A stretch of 64,000 nt of DNA from Monarcha castaneiventris obscurior (taxonomy: Eukaryota > Chordata > Aves > Passeriformes > Monarchidae): positions 10,524,001-10,588,000 of the forward strand of contig JAMPIT010000856.1 in assembly GCA_026261815.1 (NCBI GenBank). Direction: 5' to 3'. Below, in pieces: positions 51,581 through 63,840 of this stretch (position 1 is its first letter; each line of letters begins with the position of its first letter). Both the position numbers and the translations under genes were made by a program. The notes below the pieces were generated by a model, which saw nothing but the letters and a program-made list of their open reading frames with translations, made no database searches and was not told where the DNA came from.

Positions 51581-51693
51581 AATATGCAGCAGAGCAGAGG
51601 AAGAGCTTAGTGATGGCACTGAAGGTAGATGAAAAAATAGGAGAGCACAATGCAAAATGCCTTTGGAAAACTGTAAAAAATAGTTCTAGTTGA
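51581..51693 (+). CDS. candidate exon C, possible end of a 41-residue protein
   Basis: An excellent acceptor, GCTCTTCTTTCCTCTGCAG, ends at 51580. Joined to exon B in phase 1, the frame reads MSTQEYAAEQRKSLVMALK and continues 22 residues (VDEKIGEHNAKCLWKTVKNS, then SS) to TGA at 51691-51693, 41 residues in all. AATAAA follows at 51717-51722 and a T/G-rich stretch about 50 bases later, as at a poly(A) site. Alternatively the exon could end at AAG 51624 before GTAGAT, a poor donor, and continue elsewhere. The sequence is charged, fits an amphipathic helix, and has no signal peptide, membrane segment or motif that I recognise. A short protein spread over two predicted exons is weak evidence by itself. 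Confidence 0.25.
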
Positions 51694-51716
51694 TCATAAA
51701 TCTTTTTACTAAACTT

Positions 51717-51722
51717 AATAAA
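51717..51722 (+). terminator. AATAAA poly(A) signal candidate
   Basis: AATAAA lies 24 bases after the stop of candidate C, with a GTTTTTGTCCTGTTG stretch downstream at about 51773. This is consistent with a 3' end but not proof of one, since the hexamer is frequent in AT-rich DNA. Confidence 0.25.
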
Positions 51723-54700
51723 CTTCTGGAATTCCTTCCCCACAGCAGAATTTCTGATCTGACTCTGGCTTAGTTTTTGTCCTGTTGATTCCTATGGGAT
51801 TCCAAGTCTCAGAGGTAGAACTTCTCAACTCTAATGCTGTAGTGGGAGAAACTTTGCTCCTAGGATCTGGAAACAGCTCATGTCTTTTATACCAGACATA
51901 TTGGTGAGTCACCAAGATCAGGCATGGCTAAAAACTGCATCCAAGGACAATATCTGGTATTATTCCTTGCTTAAATTTGTATGCTTTGAATCAGATATGA
52001 CAAATAAGTGCATTTCTTTGATGAAGATTTTTAGCCTCACGTTCTCAAGAAGGACTGTTGAGGCTGAAGATTTATTTCTACGGATGTTCTGATGTGGTCT
52101 TTTGGGAACTGAATAAGGATCCCTTATTAAACTCAACTGAATTAGTAAGAGAATTATTATGTGGGAGAATTCTCTTAGCAATCTGTCCTGCTCTCTCAAA
52201 TTGTCCATCTCCTTATGAGTGAAAGGAGCTTAAATTTTATGTTTGCAATTATAAGATATCCTTTCTGATTCAGAAAGGCCTTTGAGCTGTGAGCATTCTC
52301 TTCTGAATACAGAAACAGGTACATTACAATATCTTTGCCTTTTGGAACTTTCAAAAAGTCCACAAGCCTAGAACAATAAAATAAGAGATTTTCATTTTAT
52401 ACATTCAGGTCTAATATGACTCTTACTCTGTTGCAACTCACCTTGTGATAGGAACAGCATCTATATTCCTTTGAGTCATTCTACCCAACTTGTGGATTTT
52501 GAGCCTTGTTTTGTCAGTATTTTTTGCCCCTATTAGTGGTTCTTTTGGTAAAGGCTTGATGTCTCCCAGAAATAAATTGGATCAATGTCTCTTCTCTCTC
52601 TCTCCCCCCCTCCTTTTTCTTTTGCATTACATAGTTTTCTTGTGTTGAGTTAAAAATGGACATTGTCAAACGTGTGTTGTGACATTTGCAAGGGGATCTA
52701 GAGACAGAAATTTTATTTTTGTGTGTGTGTATGTCCAGTTTCTTCAATCACGTGTCTGGCAGAGGTGAAATTTCAGCAGGAAAGAGCCTAGAAACTTTCT
52801 ATTCTACTCAGCAAATTGCTGTATCAAGAGAGCCAACTCCAGAACAGAAATTCAGAATCATGTGTTTGACACCCTGTTCTTATGCAAATAGTTACTTCCA
52901 ATTAGACTTACTCTGAATTAAGAGAACAATATTAGCTTTTAATGAGGGTGAAAAGAGAGAACCATCTGACTGCACATATTTGTTCCAATTAAAGACAATT
53001 TGGACCTTCTCTAGAAGGATGCATCCCCAGTGTGCTGAAGATATGGGAATGCCATATACCAAATGACCTTGGTTTCTATACAGTTGCTTGGTGAAAGTTT
53101 TCATCAGATATATGGAATGATTGCTCACAGAGGATGAAATTTATAGAGAACCTTAGCTACCCACTTGTTAGCAGATGGCTCAACTCTCTCTTTGATATTG
53201 AAATACATCTTTCATGAAATACAAATCTTTCACTTAGATATGGTCATTAAGTTGTGTAACTGATGGTGGAGTTTGACCTATGGCAGCTTTCTTTGGCAGT
53301 AGCCTCCACAGCAATCTAAACTTAAAAAGAAATATGGAACTAGGCCTTGTGATTTTCAAATTGAAGGGTAAAACCATAAACCCCACCAAGTATGGTCAAG
53401 TTTTGCCACTGATACAAGAGAAAAAATCTTTGTCTCTTGTCTGTTTTGCCACTGCTGTCTGCAGGATTTGCATTTGCAGAACACTGTCTGCTTTGCTGCG
53501 AATCCAGCATCTGCAGTGAATCTGCAATTCCTTTTTCAGAACAAATGATGTGGTTTTACAGGTCTACGTGTAATAAGATTCTCCATCTCCACCCTTCCCT
53601 CAAATTTTCTCTTAAGCGTTGCCTTCACCCTCTAGTCTGGGTCACTTATTTAATGGCAATGAACATTTTCAGGAAGGTAACCTTTCTGCTTGTGATTTGT
53701 TCAAGGACTCTGGAATTATAATGGTTGCTGTCAAATGTATATAATTGGTGTCTGTGGCACACGTCCAATGAGTGATAAAAGCTTCGTTGTCTCTGCTGCT
53801 TTCGTCTGTATTCTCTCCCTATTTCACCCTCTCACTTGTGCTCCTCCCAGGCAAGAGCAGAATGCAGTGCCAGGCTGTTTAAAGTGCAGTTTGACAGAGC
53901 AGCAGCTCTGCCAGAGTCCCTGTCACAGTGTCCCAGCTCTGGGCAGTGGATTCCCTTGGCTGAGGTTTGCACACTGACTTAAGTTAAACACGAACATCTC
54001 TGAACTTTGACTGCAAACACCTCCCTTCATAACCTTCTGCCAAATATTTGGGCCCTAGGAAGGGTGATAGCTTATGAGTACAATGAATTCACAGCCTTAG
54101 TGATCTACATGTAACATTTTACCAGCAGGCAAGAACTTTGTGCTTTCATATACAAAAGACAAACATTCAGGGTGGGTTTTTCACAGCTCACAAAAGTACG
54201 TTACTAATAGTACCCTAAATTGGCAATGTGTTGTACACTGTCTGCCCCAGTGCTGAACATGTGGTGAGGAGAATATTCCTGTTACGTTAGTCCTGCAAAA
54301 CCTATTTTATCTTCAGGGCTGGATGGGGCATTACTTTCTAATGCTGTCTGCTTCAGTGAATCTGTTTAGCAGCTCAAGAGGAAAGAGAAACTTGTCAAAT
54401 CTCACTGGAAATCTATCAGAAATGTCAAATGAAATGCTGTGGCAAAAGGATAAATGTATATACAGCTGTGTGTGTGATATTATTTGTAGTAATTGTTGCC
54501 TCAGTGAATTTGTCTGTGAAGTAACTTGGTGTAGTATTAAGGGATGTGTTTGTTCTGGTCCCTGAGGCCAGCTTGGCCTTACACAAAGGTACTTGTTATT
54601 TGCTCAAGCCAGCCCTGGTTTTTGGAGTTCAGGGGAGGAATCAACTTCAGTGCAGCCAAGGAAAGGATTCCCACTGGCCCTCTGAGCACTGGGCAAATTC

Positions 54701-55425
54701 TCCTTAGGTTGTAATTGAGATGCTGAAGACCAAATGTAGCATAAGGTTTCTGTTTAAAATGGGATAAGGATTTTTTTTTTCCACCTGCATGCAGAATATC
54801 TGTATGGTAGCAGTACATATATGGTTATCGTTAGCAGTTGAAGGATTGTTTCGAGTTCATTTTTGTAGCTCGAAAGGTGTATAAACACCTCCAGTCTGGC
54901 TGTGCCCCTGCTTGAAATCAGTGTATGATTTCAAGTGAGTGCACTTAATAGGTTGTTACACACATTTAATATATTTGAGCACAAAAATAAATTCCTCCAG
55001 GATTTGAAACATTAATAAAGACACCTTTCAAATATTTCCCTCTGGGGATTCTGAATCCTGATGGAACTGGGAAAACACACAAAGGGTGTTTCAAGTCTTT
55101 TTACACCAAGTACATTTCCAGCTACAGTGAAAATGGTGATTGAAACTTTTCTCTTTGATCATGAACTGAAAAGTTATCACATTTATAAGATCATTTGAAG
55201 GCTTTTGGCTTTTAACAACTCAATTCAAATACCAGTGACCTACACTACTTGCTGACCAAACTGGTCCATTGCAGGGAATCTGTGTTTAAAAGAACCTTTC
55301 CTCCCTGCTTCCAGTTTTGTGTGGATCCTCTCCAAAGTCTACTGGTGCATCCCAGTCTTTTACAAGAACAAGTCATAGTGTCTATCCAGCATCTGCTTCC
55401 TGCATCTCATTGCTTGGCTTTTTCT
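51723..55425. other. non-coding stretch
   Basis: No gene or interspersed repeat is recognised. A short C/T-rich run occurs at 52588-52620 and a (GT)n run near 52722. Open frames are below 100 codons. It contains the hairpin at 54911-54935. Confidence 0.45.
54911..54935. other. perfect 10-bp inverted repeat with 5-nt loop
   Basis: CTTGAAATCA, a GTGTA spacer, then TGATTTCAAG, an exact reverse complement. A short hairpin could form in single-stranded DNA or RNA. The stem is far too short for a microRNA precursor and no T run follows that would suggest a Pol III terminator. A chance origin is plausible. Confidence 0.85.
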
Positions 55426-55534
55426 GAATCACAGAATTATTTAGGTTGGAAAAGACCGTTAAGGTCATTGAGTCCAACTGTTAAGCCAGCACTGCCAAGT
55501 CCGGCACTAAATCGTGTCTCTGAGCACCATGTGA
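55426..55534 (-). mobile_element. CR1 LINE, 3'-end fragment, different subfamily
   Basis: Minus orientation, tail at the left (GAATCACAGAATTATTTAGG), then GGTTGGAAAAGACCGTTAAG, GTCATTGAGTCCAACTGTTA, CCAGCACTGCCAAGTCCGGC and a TGTCTCTGAGCACCAT end. The AAGACC...GAGTCCAAC...CCAGCACTGCCAAGTC order marks a different CR1 subfamily from the other copies here, which have the CCATCCAACCTGGCC layout. It is about 109 bp and has no coding remnant. Confidence 0.88.
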
Positions 55535-58500
55535 AGGTAGTTTACATTCCATATGGTTTTTGTAGTTTATAATGAGGTAGTTAGTGAGATCATCAAACTC
55601 TTTTCACTAATGATTTGCAGTGACGGAAAAGAGAAAAATCCATAAATTTTTCCCACCTTCTTTACTGTTGCTGAGCCTGAGGAAAAAAAAAACCAAGCTT
55701 AAGGTAAGATACTTCCCTGCTACTACACTACTAGTCTTCTTTTACAGCTCCTGCCAAAGGAAGTCAGAGTAAGTCTCAAAATTTAATTGTTTAAGAATCT
55801 TTTGTGTGTGCTTCGTCCTTCCAGTAACATATTCCTGTATTTCCAGTTACATAATTTTCAGAAAGACCCAAGACTAACATGTTTTATTTTAGAAGGTTTA
55901 ATTTCCTTCTGTCTTTTATTCTCTCTTTTTTGCAATTTATGCCATGAAAGATACCAGGGTAGTATGAAACCAAAAATGTTTAAACTTCTGTGTCAGGATC
56001 GAAAAAAATGTGTTTTCCTCTTGCTTGAGTTGTTCAAAAAAAGTGAAGGAGTTTTACATTTCCCGAAAGGCTATAAATGCTGAATCTGTTGGGTTTTTTA
56101 ATCTGCAAGTCTGTGGCCTGAAGGAAAAGTGATACTTGAATATTGTCATAAGGAGTGTTACACTACAGAATGGTGTTTTTGTGACTCATCCACTGCCATA
56201 CTGAGAGCAGCATCCAAGCAGTTTTGCTGGATTAAATGCTACTGACAGCAGCACCTTCACTGAATCTCTGCCCAGCAAGGCTGCACACCTGGGAGCGTGG
56301 GGCTGGCTCCATGTTGGCCTTAGAAGCTGTGTGAGAATACAATATCAGGAAGAATATTTCACCTGCAAGGAACAACTAGAAAACACTCGGTCTGAGGCAG
56401 AAATGATCGGAATTTGAATGCCCCTTTGAAGGCTGTGGATTCAGTGACAAGCTCCTGATACACTGTAGTATGTGCTGCAATGCAGAAAAATGTAAACTCA
56501 TTGCAACTGCATGGTTGCAACATGATAATAGTGCAGAAATCCAAAGCTACTTGAGCAGGATAGTATTAGAAATCTTGAATGAATTTAGAAACTTTGGCTA
56601 TTGAATAACCAATGCCATCAGCATAGATCAAGTAGAGTCTGCACAAAGGGACTGAACAGTGAAAATTATTTGAACATTCAAATATTGTGAGGAAAGAACA
56701 TGAGAAAAGGCAGAGGTTGGTTTGTTACTGCTCCTTTGGTCCTCACAGGACATCTCAAGTCCTCTCTCCTTTCAGCCATACCAGTTTATCTGACTCCCCT
56801 CACTCGTCTTAATATCTGCTTTCCTTCTCCTCTCTGATTCTGATTCCAAGCCCATGCATGGGGGTCCTGTCAGATGAGAGAAGGCATCTGGCAAACTCCT
56901 CTCTCTACAGCAGACTTTAGAGCTGAAGGCATCACTCACCTCCAGTTTGTGACTGAGGGAGCTGAAGCAATGCACCAAGCACAGCAAATGAAAAAAACTG
57001 CCTGAAAGCAGAGACAGGCCATTGTGCTTTAGCAAGATCTAAACTCTCTAAAAAAATTCAGATTTTTGTCTGGGATATTCTTCCAGTTCTTTTCTCTTGT
57101 GGAGAATGTTTCACGCAGACAGTTGGCTGTAGCAATCCAGGCTGTTCTGGTTGCTGTGCTGAGTTTCAGATCAGAGCATCAGCTTCTGAGGGCTGGGCAA
57201 TGCCACATCCTGGCATTCTGTATTATGCTGTCTGTGTCTAAAAGTGGTTCCTGCCCACCTCACCTCTCCCCTCATGTGGAGGCAGTGAACTCTGTAACCT
57301 CAGACCAGAAATTTGTTCTACCGTAAATTTGGCCTTACACAAGCCCAAGAGAAACTGTACAGTTATATGCTGCCCAAACCAACAATCCCTATTTCCTCCA
57401 AAGAAAAACCAGTGAGTGGAGTGAGTGCCTTCTGATGGTTGAATGTGGATTTTGAGCCACCAGCTGGACCATTCTGTCCTGAAAAGGAACAGCAACATTT
57501 TTGGCTAAGTGCTAAAAGTTTGCATATAAGAATCCAAAAGGAGCATATGGCCATTGCTTTAAACTTGCCTTATTCTTTAAAAATATGCTTTACCAGAATT
57601 ATCCATTTCAGACCCTCTAACTGTGGAGTGAGAAAGTTTAATTCCCTTTTTTTTCCTTGCTAGAATAAGTGGCATCAAAAATACTAGAAAGAAACAGAGT
57701 TATTTCAGGAATTTGAACTGGGATAAGTCTGATTTACAGAGACTTCCATCACCACTCCACTGAAGATAGCAGGGGCTGTGCATCAGTTGTTTGAAGAGAG
57801 CTGTTGGCCCTTGCTCAGTTCATCTCAACTCCACCATTCACCTCAGCACCAGCGTTGGTGATAAAATGTGCAGTGTTACCCCAGCCTTGGTGATAACGTC
57901 TGGGCGTGGCTCTTCGCTACTGCAAGTGACTGATCGTGTAACAGTGATATGAAATTGTCCTGCGGTATGTAAATACCCAGGACCACCACTAATAAACTGC
58001 TTTTTACCCCAGAGAACGTTGTCCTTGAGAGCACCCAAGGGACTTGCCCACTCACAGAGTTACTCCTAAAGCTCTTCTAGCAATCCAGGAATTATTAATA
58101 ATTAGTTGCTCACAGGAAAGGTCCTGTAAACACTTCCTCCCACACTGATTGCTGTGAACAATTTCAGTGTGAGTGTGGGGAGAAAGCACAGCTTTGTGGT
58201 TACTGCAGTTCCCCAGCCCTTGCAGAGCTCTCCCACAGCACTTGCCCATGCTGCACTGAGTCCCGTCTCCTGTGATGTTCTGTGTTCTGTGCTCCTCGGA
58301 GTGGGGCACCAGGAGAGCGCCTGTCCCTGCCTGCAGCTCAGGTAACTGTGCTGCTGTGCACGAAAGGCACCTGTGAAACCCCCTCCTGCACACTTGGGTG
58401 GGTGAAGCCAGAGCAGGAGCTCCTGACCTCTCGAGAACTCAGGGAGAAGGTGGCAGAGGAAGCTCCCAGTAGACAGAATTCCACCCAGTAATGCCGACCT

Positions 58501-61500
58501 CAGTGCTGATGTCAGCCTAGGACACAGCTTCTAAAACTGCTAATAATGAAAAGGCTGGACACATTCCTATTTGAAGAGGTTTTTTAAATTCTCCATCTGC
58601 TTCGTTTAAAAAAATTCCTTTAATCTATCTGATGTTTGCAGTACCCTGGAGAATAATGAGAGTTCTTTTCTCATTTGATGAGTCTATTGCTTTTACAGGA
58701 TTTGAAACACTTGCTGACCTGAGTAGCTTATGACAAAACAGGATTTTGAATTCAGATCCTACTTGCTCTGCCTTGCTTCTTTTCCTAATCCAGAGTGAAC
58801 CTTATCTGTTGTTATTTTGTGTTTCGCATGATGGGGTATCATGCTGGACTAATTACTGCCACAGAGAGGATAGAAGAGCCTTGCTCTCAGAGAAGGAAAC
58901 CTGTCCATCATTCCTAATAAATCTGAAACGTGAGTGGAGAAAAGCAGGAGTTAAACTGGCTCCTGCATAACAGTTGCTTTGTCTTACGCTTGATGTTCCA
59001 TCCCTGTGCCTAATTCCTCAGTCTTGTCTTCCATGGTGACTTCGTTAGCAATGAGATGCTAATTAAATTTCATATTTACGATTAGAAAATAAAATCATTG
59101 GACCTTTTTTAAATAGATTTTTATGAGTTTTGGCTCAGCTAGCTGAGTCAGCAGCATGGATTCTGCAAGGCTGAACTCACCGGCTTTGAAAAAAAAAGAT
59201 AAATAGAGCAACTAATGATGAAAGGAGAGCCTAATCTAAAACCTCATACAGTTTCTACACTGTATTAGCTTTTGAGCATAAGAAAAATAAATTTGTTTTC
59301 GTTCCTCGTAGAAAGTCATGTAGAAAGAACCCTTCTTTTATTACGTCTCAGAGGGTTCAAAGCTTAAAATTTCATTTAATTCTTCAAATCTCAGTTGTGG
59401 CTGGAAACAATATGCTGAAAAGAGATTGATGCATCAGCAATGTTTGTCATCACCTGTTAGCTAGGAAAATATTTATTTCACAGCTTAGAATTAACACAGG
59501 TAAGCACTGGCACACAGCATCTGCCCTCTTCCCCATGGAATGTGCACTGCTGGAGAGTTTATACAACACTAGAGAACCAGAACTACTTAAATACTGCTGC
59601 CAGCCAGATTTATAGGTGCTATAGAGAGCAGTTCCCTACTCATGTAAAAATTAGCACCTCACAAAGCTTTAAAGGCCCATTTTTCCAATACTTAGAATTT
59701 GAAGAATGTTCCAGTTGTGAGAAGATTTTTGAAAGCACTCAACTTCAATTTAAGTATGTACAGAAGCCCTGATTTTAAAAAGTGCTTAACGCTCAGCAGC
59801 CCTGTGATTCATAACACCACCTTATCCCACACTCCGAGGCAAGGCTTGCAAAAATCTGCCCATTTATTTGGATGCCTAAATACCACCTGTGCTCTTAGAA
59901 AATCTGACCCTAATTATGAGCTGCGCCCTGGAGCAGGAATGAGAAATAGGGGAAATCAATCCTCACGCGTGGGAGCCATTTGCTTGTGCTCATCTTGTGT
60001 GTAACCTCACCTCAGACACAAATGCATTTAGCACTGCATTTAAAACAAAGGCTTTTCTGCACATTCTGCAAATGGTTTTGTTGTCAGCCTGTTGTAAGGA
60101 ATTATTGTGCTCCAAGGCTTAAGATGGGAGAATAAAACAAACGTCCTCTGACTTTGAGTTGGTTACCACCTTTTGTACTGTTAAACATCTCCTGAAGATC
60201 AGGGTTTGGGTGCAAATAATCCTGCAAATCTTGCTTTTGTAGTAGTTTTTGTAGATGCTGTTTTAATAGCAGCTGCCCATCCTTAAAGGCTGGGATGTTC
60301 ACAGATGGAATGTAATTCTGGCATCACTTTACAGTTGTTATTTTCAAAAATATTTATTTCCACAGTCAGCAGAGGATTCAATACAATTCTCATACTTCTT
60401 CTTACTTTGACTCGTGGTCAAGAACCACACCAGGTGAAAACAAATAGCCAGATTTATTGCTTTTTTTGTAGTTTGTTTCTTTGGTCTCTTCAAAAAAATA
60501 CACATCAGCCATGAACTGAACTGGCCAGAGTTTCCTGATGAGACCAGAGTTTAGTCTCTTCCCATGGTTAGTTAATTCTCTGGGGATAAATTTTCCACAT
60601 GAAAGCTTTACAGTATTTTATTCTCTATCTTCAGAGCAATGGGCTTAGTTATGGAGAGAAAAACAGAAAATGCTTAATTCCTCCTTGCAATGCTTTGAAC
60701 ATCGAAAATACAGAATTGCCAAGTATTTGCCATTATCTGCTCCCCAAGACAGCAAGACAAGGTCATGGAGACATTACCACTACAGAAATAATGGACAGAC
60801 AATGTACAAACAGACCATTTTTCCTTTAGATTGCTACAGAAGTGACTTACAGGAGCCCTTCTGGAAGACAGAGAGCGAATTTTCTCTCTGTTTTGCAGAG
60901 ATTGCTTTCCTGCTCTTAATTGCAGGCCTTTGGTCACAGGGGATGGTTAAGGAAACCCAGCCGTGTTCTCTGCAGGAAAAAGGGACCAGTTTGAGGTTCT
61001 CCCCAGGCCCTTCCTGCTCCATGCAGAGCCCCCAGCTCTCCATGGCTGTGGGAGAAGTTCCTCTGAGACTTTCCTCAGCAGCGGTGTCACATTTGAAAGT
61101 TACCCACAAGCTCTGTTCAGAAGAAAAGGGAAGTAAGGCAGCCCCCAGTGCCTTTCTGCCTGCTATATATAGACTGCAAGTCTGAGAGAGAGGGTGGTGG
61201 GTGTAGGTTTCCGGAGCTGCGTGACACAGCCCCACAACACTGGTGAAAAAAGAGAGAGGGCACAGAGCAAGGAGAGGAGGTGACCAGAAAGCACAAGCAG
61301 GGAAGATCTATTCATAAAACAAGCACAACTCTTTCCATGTGCAAGGAGTAAAATACCAAATTCCTGGTGAGGTTTTGCCCTTCCTAGGCCAGGCTGCTGT
61401 GATTCATTGTAGGCTTTTTCCCATCAAATGGCATCCAGTTGTCATCTGTGTGTGTTGTGTGCTGCTGGCTGAGATGTTCCTGCAGCTCTGAGCAAGGTGC

Positions 61501-62109
61501 AAGGATGTGGCCAATGAGCAGAGCATCCAGGACTATGGCAGACCGTGGCTAGGAGTGAAGCTCACCTCTTCCAGTGAGTTGTTGGTTGTGTAAGGTATGT
61601 ATGACATTGTTCCAGCCACAGTGGAGCTACAGGAGAGCAGTCTGTTCTTTAAAATTAGAGACTGTTTTAAAGTAATGGTTACAAAGAGGTCACAAAAAGG
61701 AGTAGGGTGTAGATACCTGGTCTATCTACATAACTTATGCATTTACATAAAATGATCAAAATGGATGTGTGAACCATGGGAGTCATCACCTTTAGGAGAC
61801 TAGCCAGTATTTGATACAACAGGATATGTTGTTGGAAATTAGAAGCTCAACATGACTGGGTAAGTCTTCACAGAGCTTGGTGGGAGCTGTTATACCTTTG
61901 TGGAATATTTAAAATGTTTAACTGAATCACATTCTCATCACAATCAGTGCATGCTGCTCTTGTAGTGTAGTAAACAGTTTGCACAGGGGTGGTTTTTCAT
62001 GTATTTGGAGTAGTTTGTTAAGACTGATCTTAATAGGGGAGTTGGCTTCTTATTTGCTTCTCTTTGTATTTTGTGTGTTGTGACTAGCTGTGGGATTCTT
62101 TAACTGCTG
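55535..62109. other. non-coding stretch
   Basis: Over 6 kb with no firm gene. A small exon-like segment at 55621-55703 (acceptor ATGATTTGCAG, donor TTAAG then GTAAGAT, one open frame, A-rich) is too weak to call. The longest open frame in the window, 171 codons at 60670-61185 (plus), is unrecognised and its second half overlaps a 133-codon frame on the other strand, typical of chance. A TATA-like palindrome lies at 61163-61172. Confidence 0.45.
61163..61172. promoter_or_regulatory. TATA-box-like palindrome CTATATATAG
   Basis: A perfect TATATATA core flanked by GC-richer sequence (CCTTTCTGCCTG on the left, ACTGCAAGTCTGAGAGAGAG on the right), the kind of contrast seen at TATA promoters. The palindrome gives no direction. 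Nothing recognisable as a gene begins within a few hundred bases on either side, so this may be chance. Confidence 0.15.
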
Positions 62110-62358
62110 GAGCTGTGTCAGGGGAGGTTTAGGTTGGATATTGGGAAATGGTTCTTCGCCCAAATGTTGGTCAGGCACTGCCCAGGCTCCCCAGGGAATG
62201 GGCACGGCCCTAAGGCTGCCAGAGCTCCAGGAGCTTTTGGACACAGCTCTCAGGCACAGGGTGGGATTTTTGGGTGTCCTGTGCAGGGCCAGGAGCTGGA
62301 CTGGCTGATCCTTGTGGGTCTCTTCCAGCTCAGAAGATTCCATGATTCTGCGATTCTC
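62110..62358 (+). mobile_element. CR1 LINE, 3'-end fragment
   Basis: About 250 bp in plus orientation. Blocks in order are GTCAGGGGAGGTTTAGGTTG, GATATTGGGAAATGGTTCTT, CAGGCTCCCCAGGGAATGGG, GTCCTGTGCAGGGCCAGGAG, CTGGACTGGCTGATCCTTGT, a GGGTCTCTTCCAGCTC block and the tail CCATGATTCTGCGATTCT. Open frames of 72 to 103 codons on both strands here come from the repeat. It preserves more 5' sequence than the copy at 7021, the other plus-oriented one. Confidence 0.92.
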
Positions 62359-63579
62359 CATATAGATCTCTGTTTTATTTTCCTACCATGTTATAAAGCT
62401 TGCTATATGAAATAATATTTTCAAACTTTCCTTGGCCATGGTGAATTACAGTGAGATTATCTGACAGTATTCAAGATTGGAGTGTGACCTTTTCTGTTTT
62501 AAGAATGGCCTACACATTTACTGTCAATTGTTTCCGAATTTGGAGATTAAGTGAGCGCAGTCCTCTCCTCGAATGTGTTCTGCATTATCCTTTGAGTGTC
62601 TGGAGATGAGAGTATCACCTACAGAGGGTCATTATCTGACTAGATGGAAAGTGTTCTTGTCTCTGTTATTTTTTAAAGTTCTGTAATGTAAGAGTTTGTA
62701 GAAAGTGACAATTTTTTCAAGAAACAGACTAAGTAGGAGTTTTGTTTGGCAGAGCTACAATTCTTTCTTTCTTCCTGATGTGACCTGTATTAATAGAAGT
62801 GAAATGTTAACAGCACTGATAAGAATCAGGCTGTCTGTGCCAGGGTTGTGCGGGTTTCATATGTACCAGTTAATGAACCTTTGTCCTTACCAGGTTCTTA
62901 TGTAGCTCAGTCTGTGGAGATCCCTCCCAAACACCAGCTCTCTGTACCAAAGGATGCGCTGGGGTTTGTAATTCAAGCACACATTTACTGGGACCTAACC
63001 TGCTGTCATCAAAGCCAATTGCATCTCTGAGCAACTTGAATTTTTAATTCAACACTCCTCCTAAACACACAGGACTTGCCCCCAGCTGTGCCTCCTCCTC
63101 CTCCTGAGCTGGTGAGAATCTCATTATCAATTGTAAAAACAAAGTGAGTCAGTCTAAAGAAAAAATTAACCTGGGACCCAGTAATGACTCCTGAGGCGTT
63201 TGTTGGACCAGCATTCTCATGAGCCTCGGCAGCCCAAGGATGACAGCTTCTTTCTTAGATCTTGGCTTTTAGCACACATTAGTTGAAAGGAAATACTTGT
63301 GTCAGTAGCTGATGCTCCAGAACAAAAGGGCAACTATATAAACATATTTGTACTACGTTAGCACAGCGATTTCTGCTGCCCTCCTCATCACCATGCGGAA
63401 CAGGACGGAGCATGTGTAGATTAAAGCGTTTATTAAATGTCAGGCGCTCAGCTCTCCACTGCTACTTTGCAAATCCTTTAAAATAGATGCACTGAAGTCC
63501 TGTGGTAAATTATTAATTTTAATTACTCTGCCATTATCTTGATTTGCATGCTCAGAAGTAACACTGATTTCTAATGTTT
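62359..63579. other. non-coding stretch
   Basis: No gene or repeat is recognised. There is a short CTCCTCCTCCTCCTG run near 63090. Open frames are below 90 codons. Confidence 0.45.
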
Positions 63580-63840
63580 CAGGATCTGTGGAAGGTCCTT
63601 CCCTATTTATTCCCACATTCTTTGCCTTTGCCTTTAGTAAGGCCTTTCCTATTCTCATCTCGGTCTCACTTTTGTTCCTCACTTTCATTTTCTTTCTTTT
63701 TTTTTTCCTGTTCCCTTTTTATATTTCCTTTTCCCTCGACCTCATTATTTTTCACTCTGAAATTTCATCTCTGTCTCCCCTCTTCACTTTTTTTCTGCAT
63801 GTCTCATTGTTCATATCTCTCATTTCTCATTTATGCATAT
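63580..63840. repeat. pyrimidine-rich tract 3
   Basis: About 260 bases biased to C and T on the plus strand (TTTCTTTCTTTTTTTTTTCC, CTCTGTCTCCCCTCTTCACT and similar). The plus-strand open frames of 89 and 113 codons, rich in Phe, Ser and Leu, reflect the composition. It resembles tracts 1 and 2 in texture and strand. Confidence 0.6.

Noticed and set aside
55621..55703. 83-base segment with acceptor and GTAAGAT donor
   Set aside because: Short and A-rich, and the splice-site pair is likely to arise by chance.
60670..61185. 171-codon open frame, the longest in the window
   Set aside because: Unrecognised peptide, no splice or start context, and an overlapping 133-codon frame on the other strand. 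The length is within chance for 64 kb in six frames.
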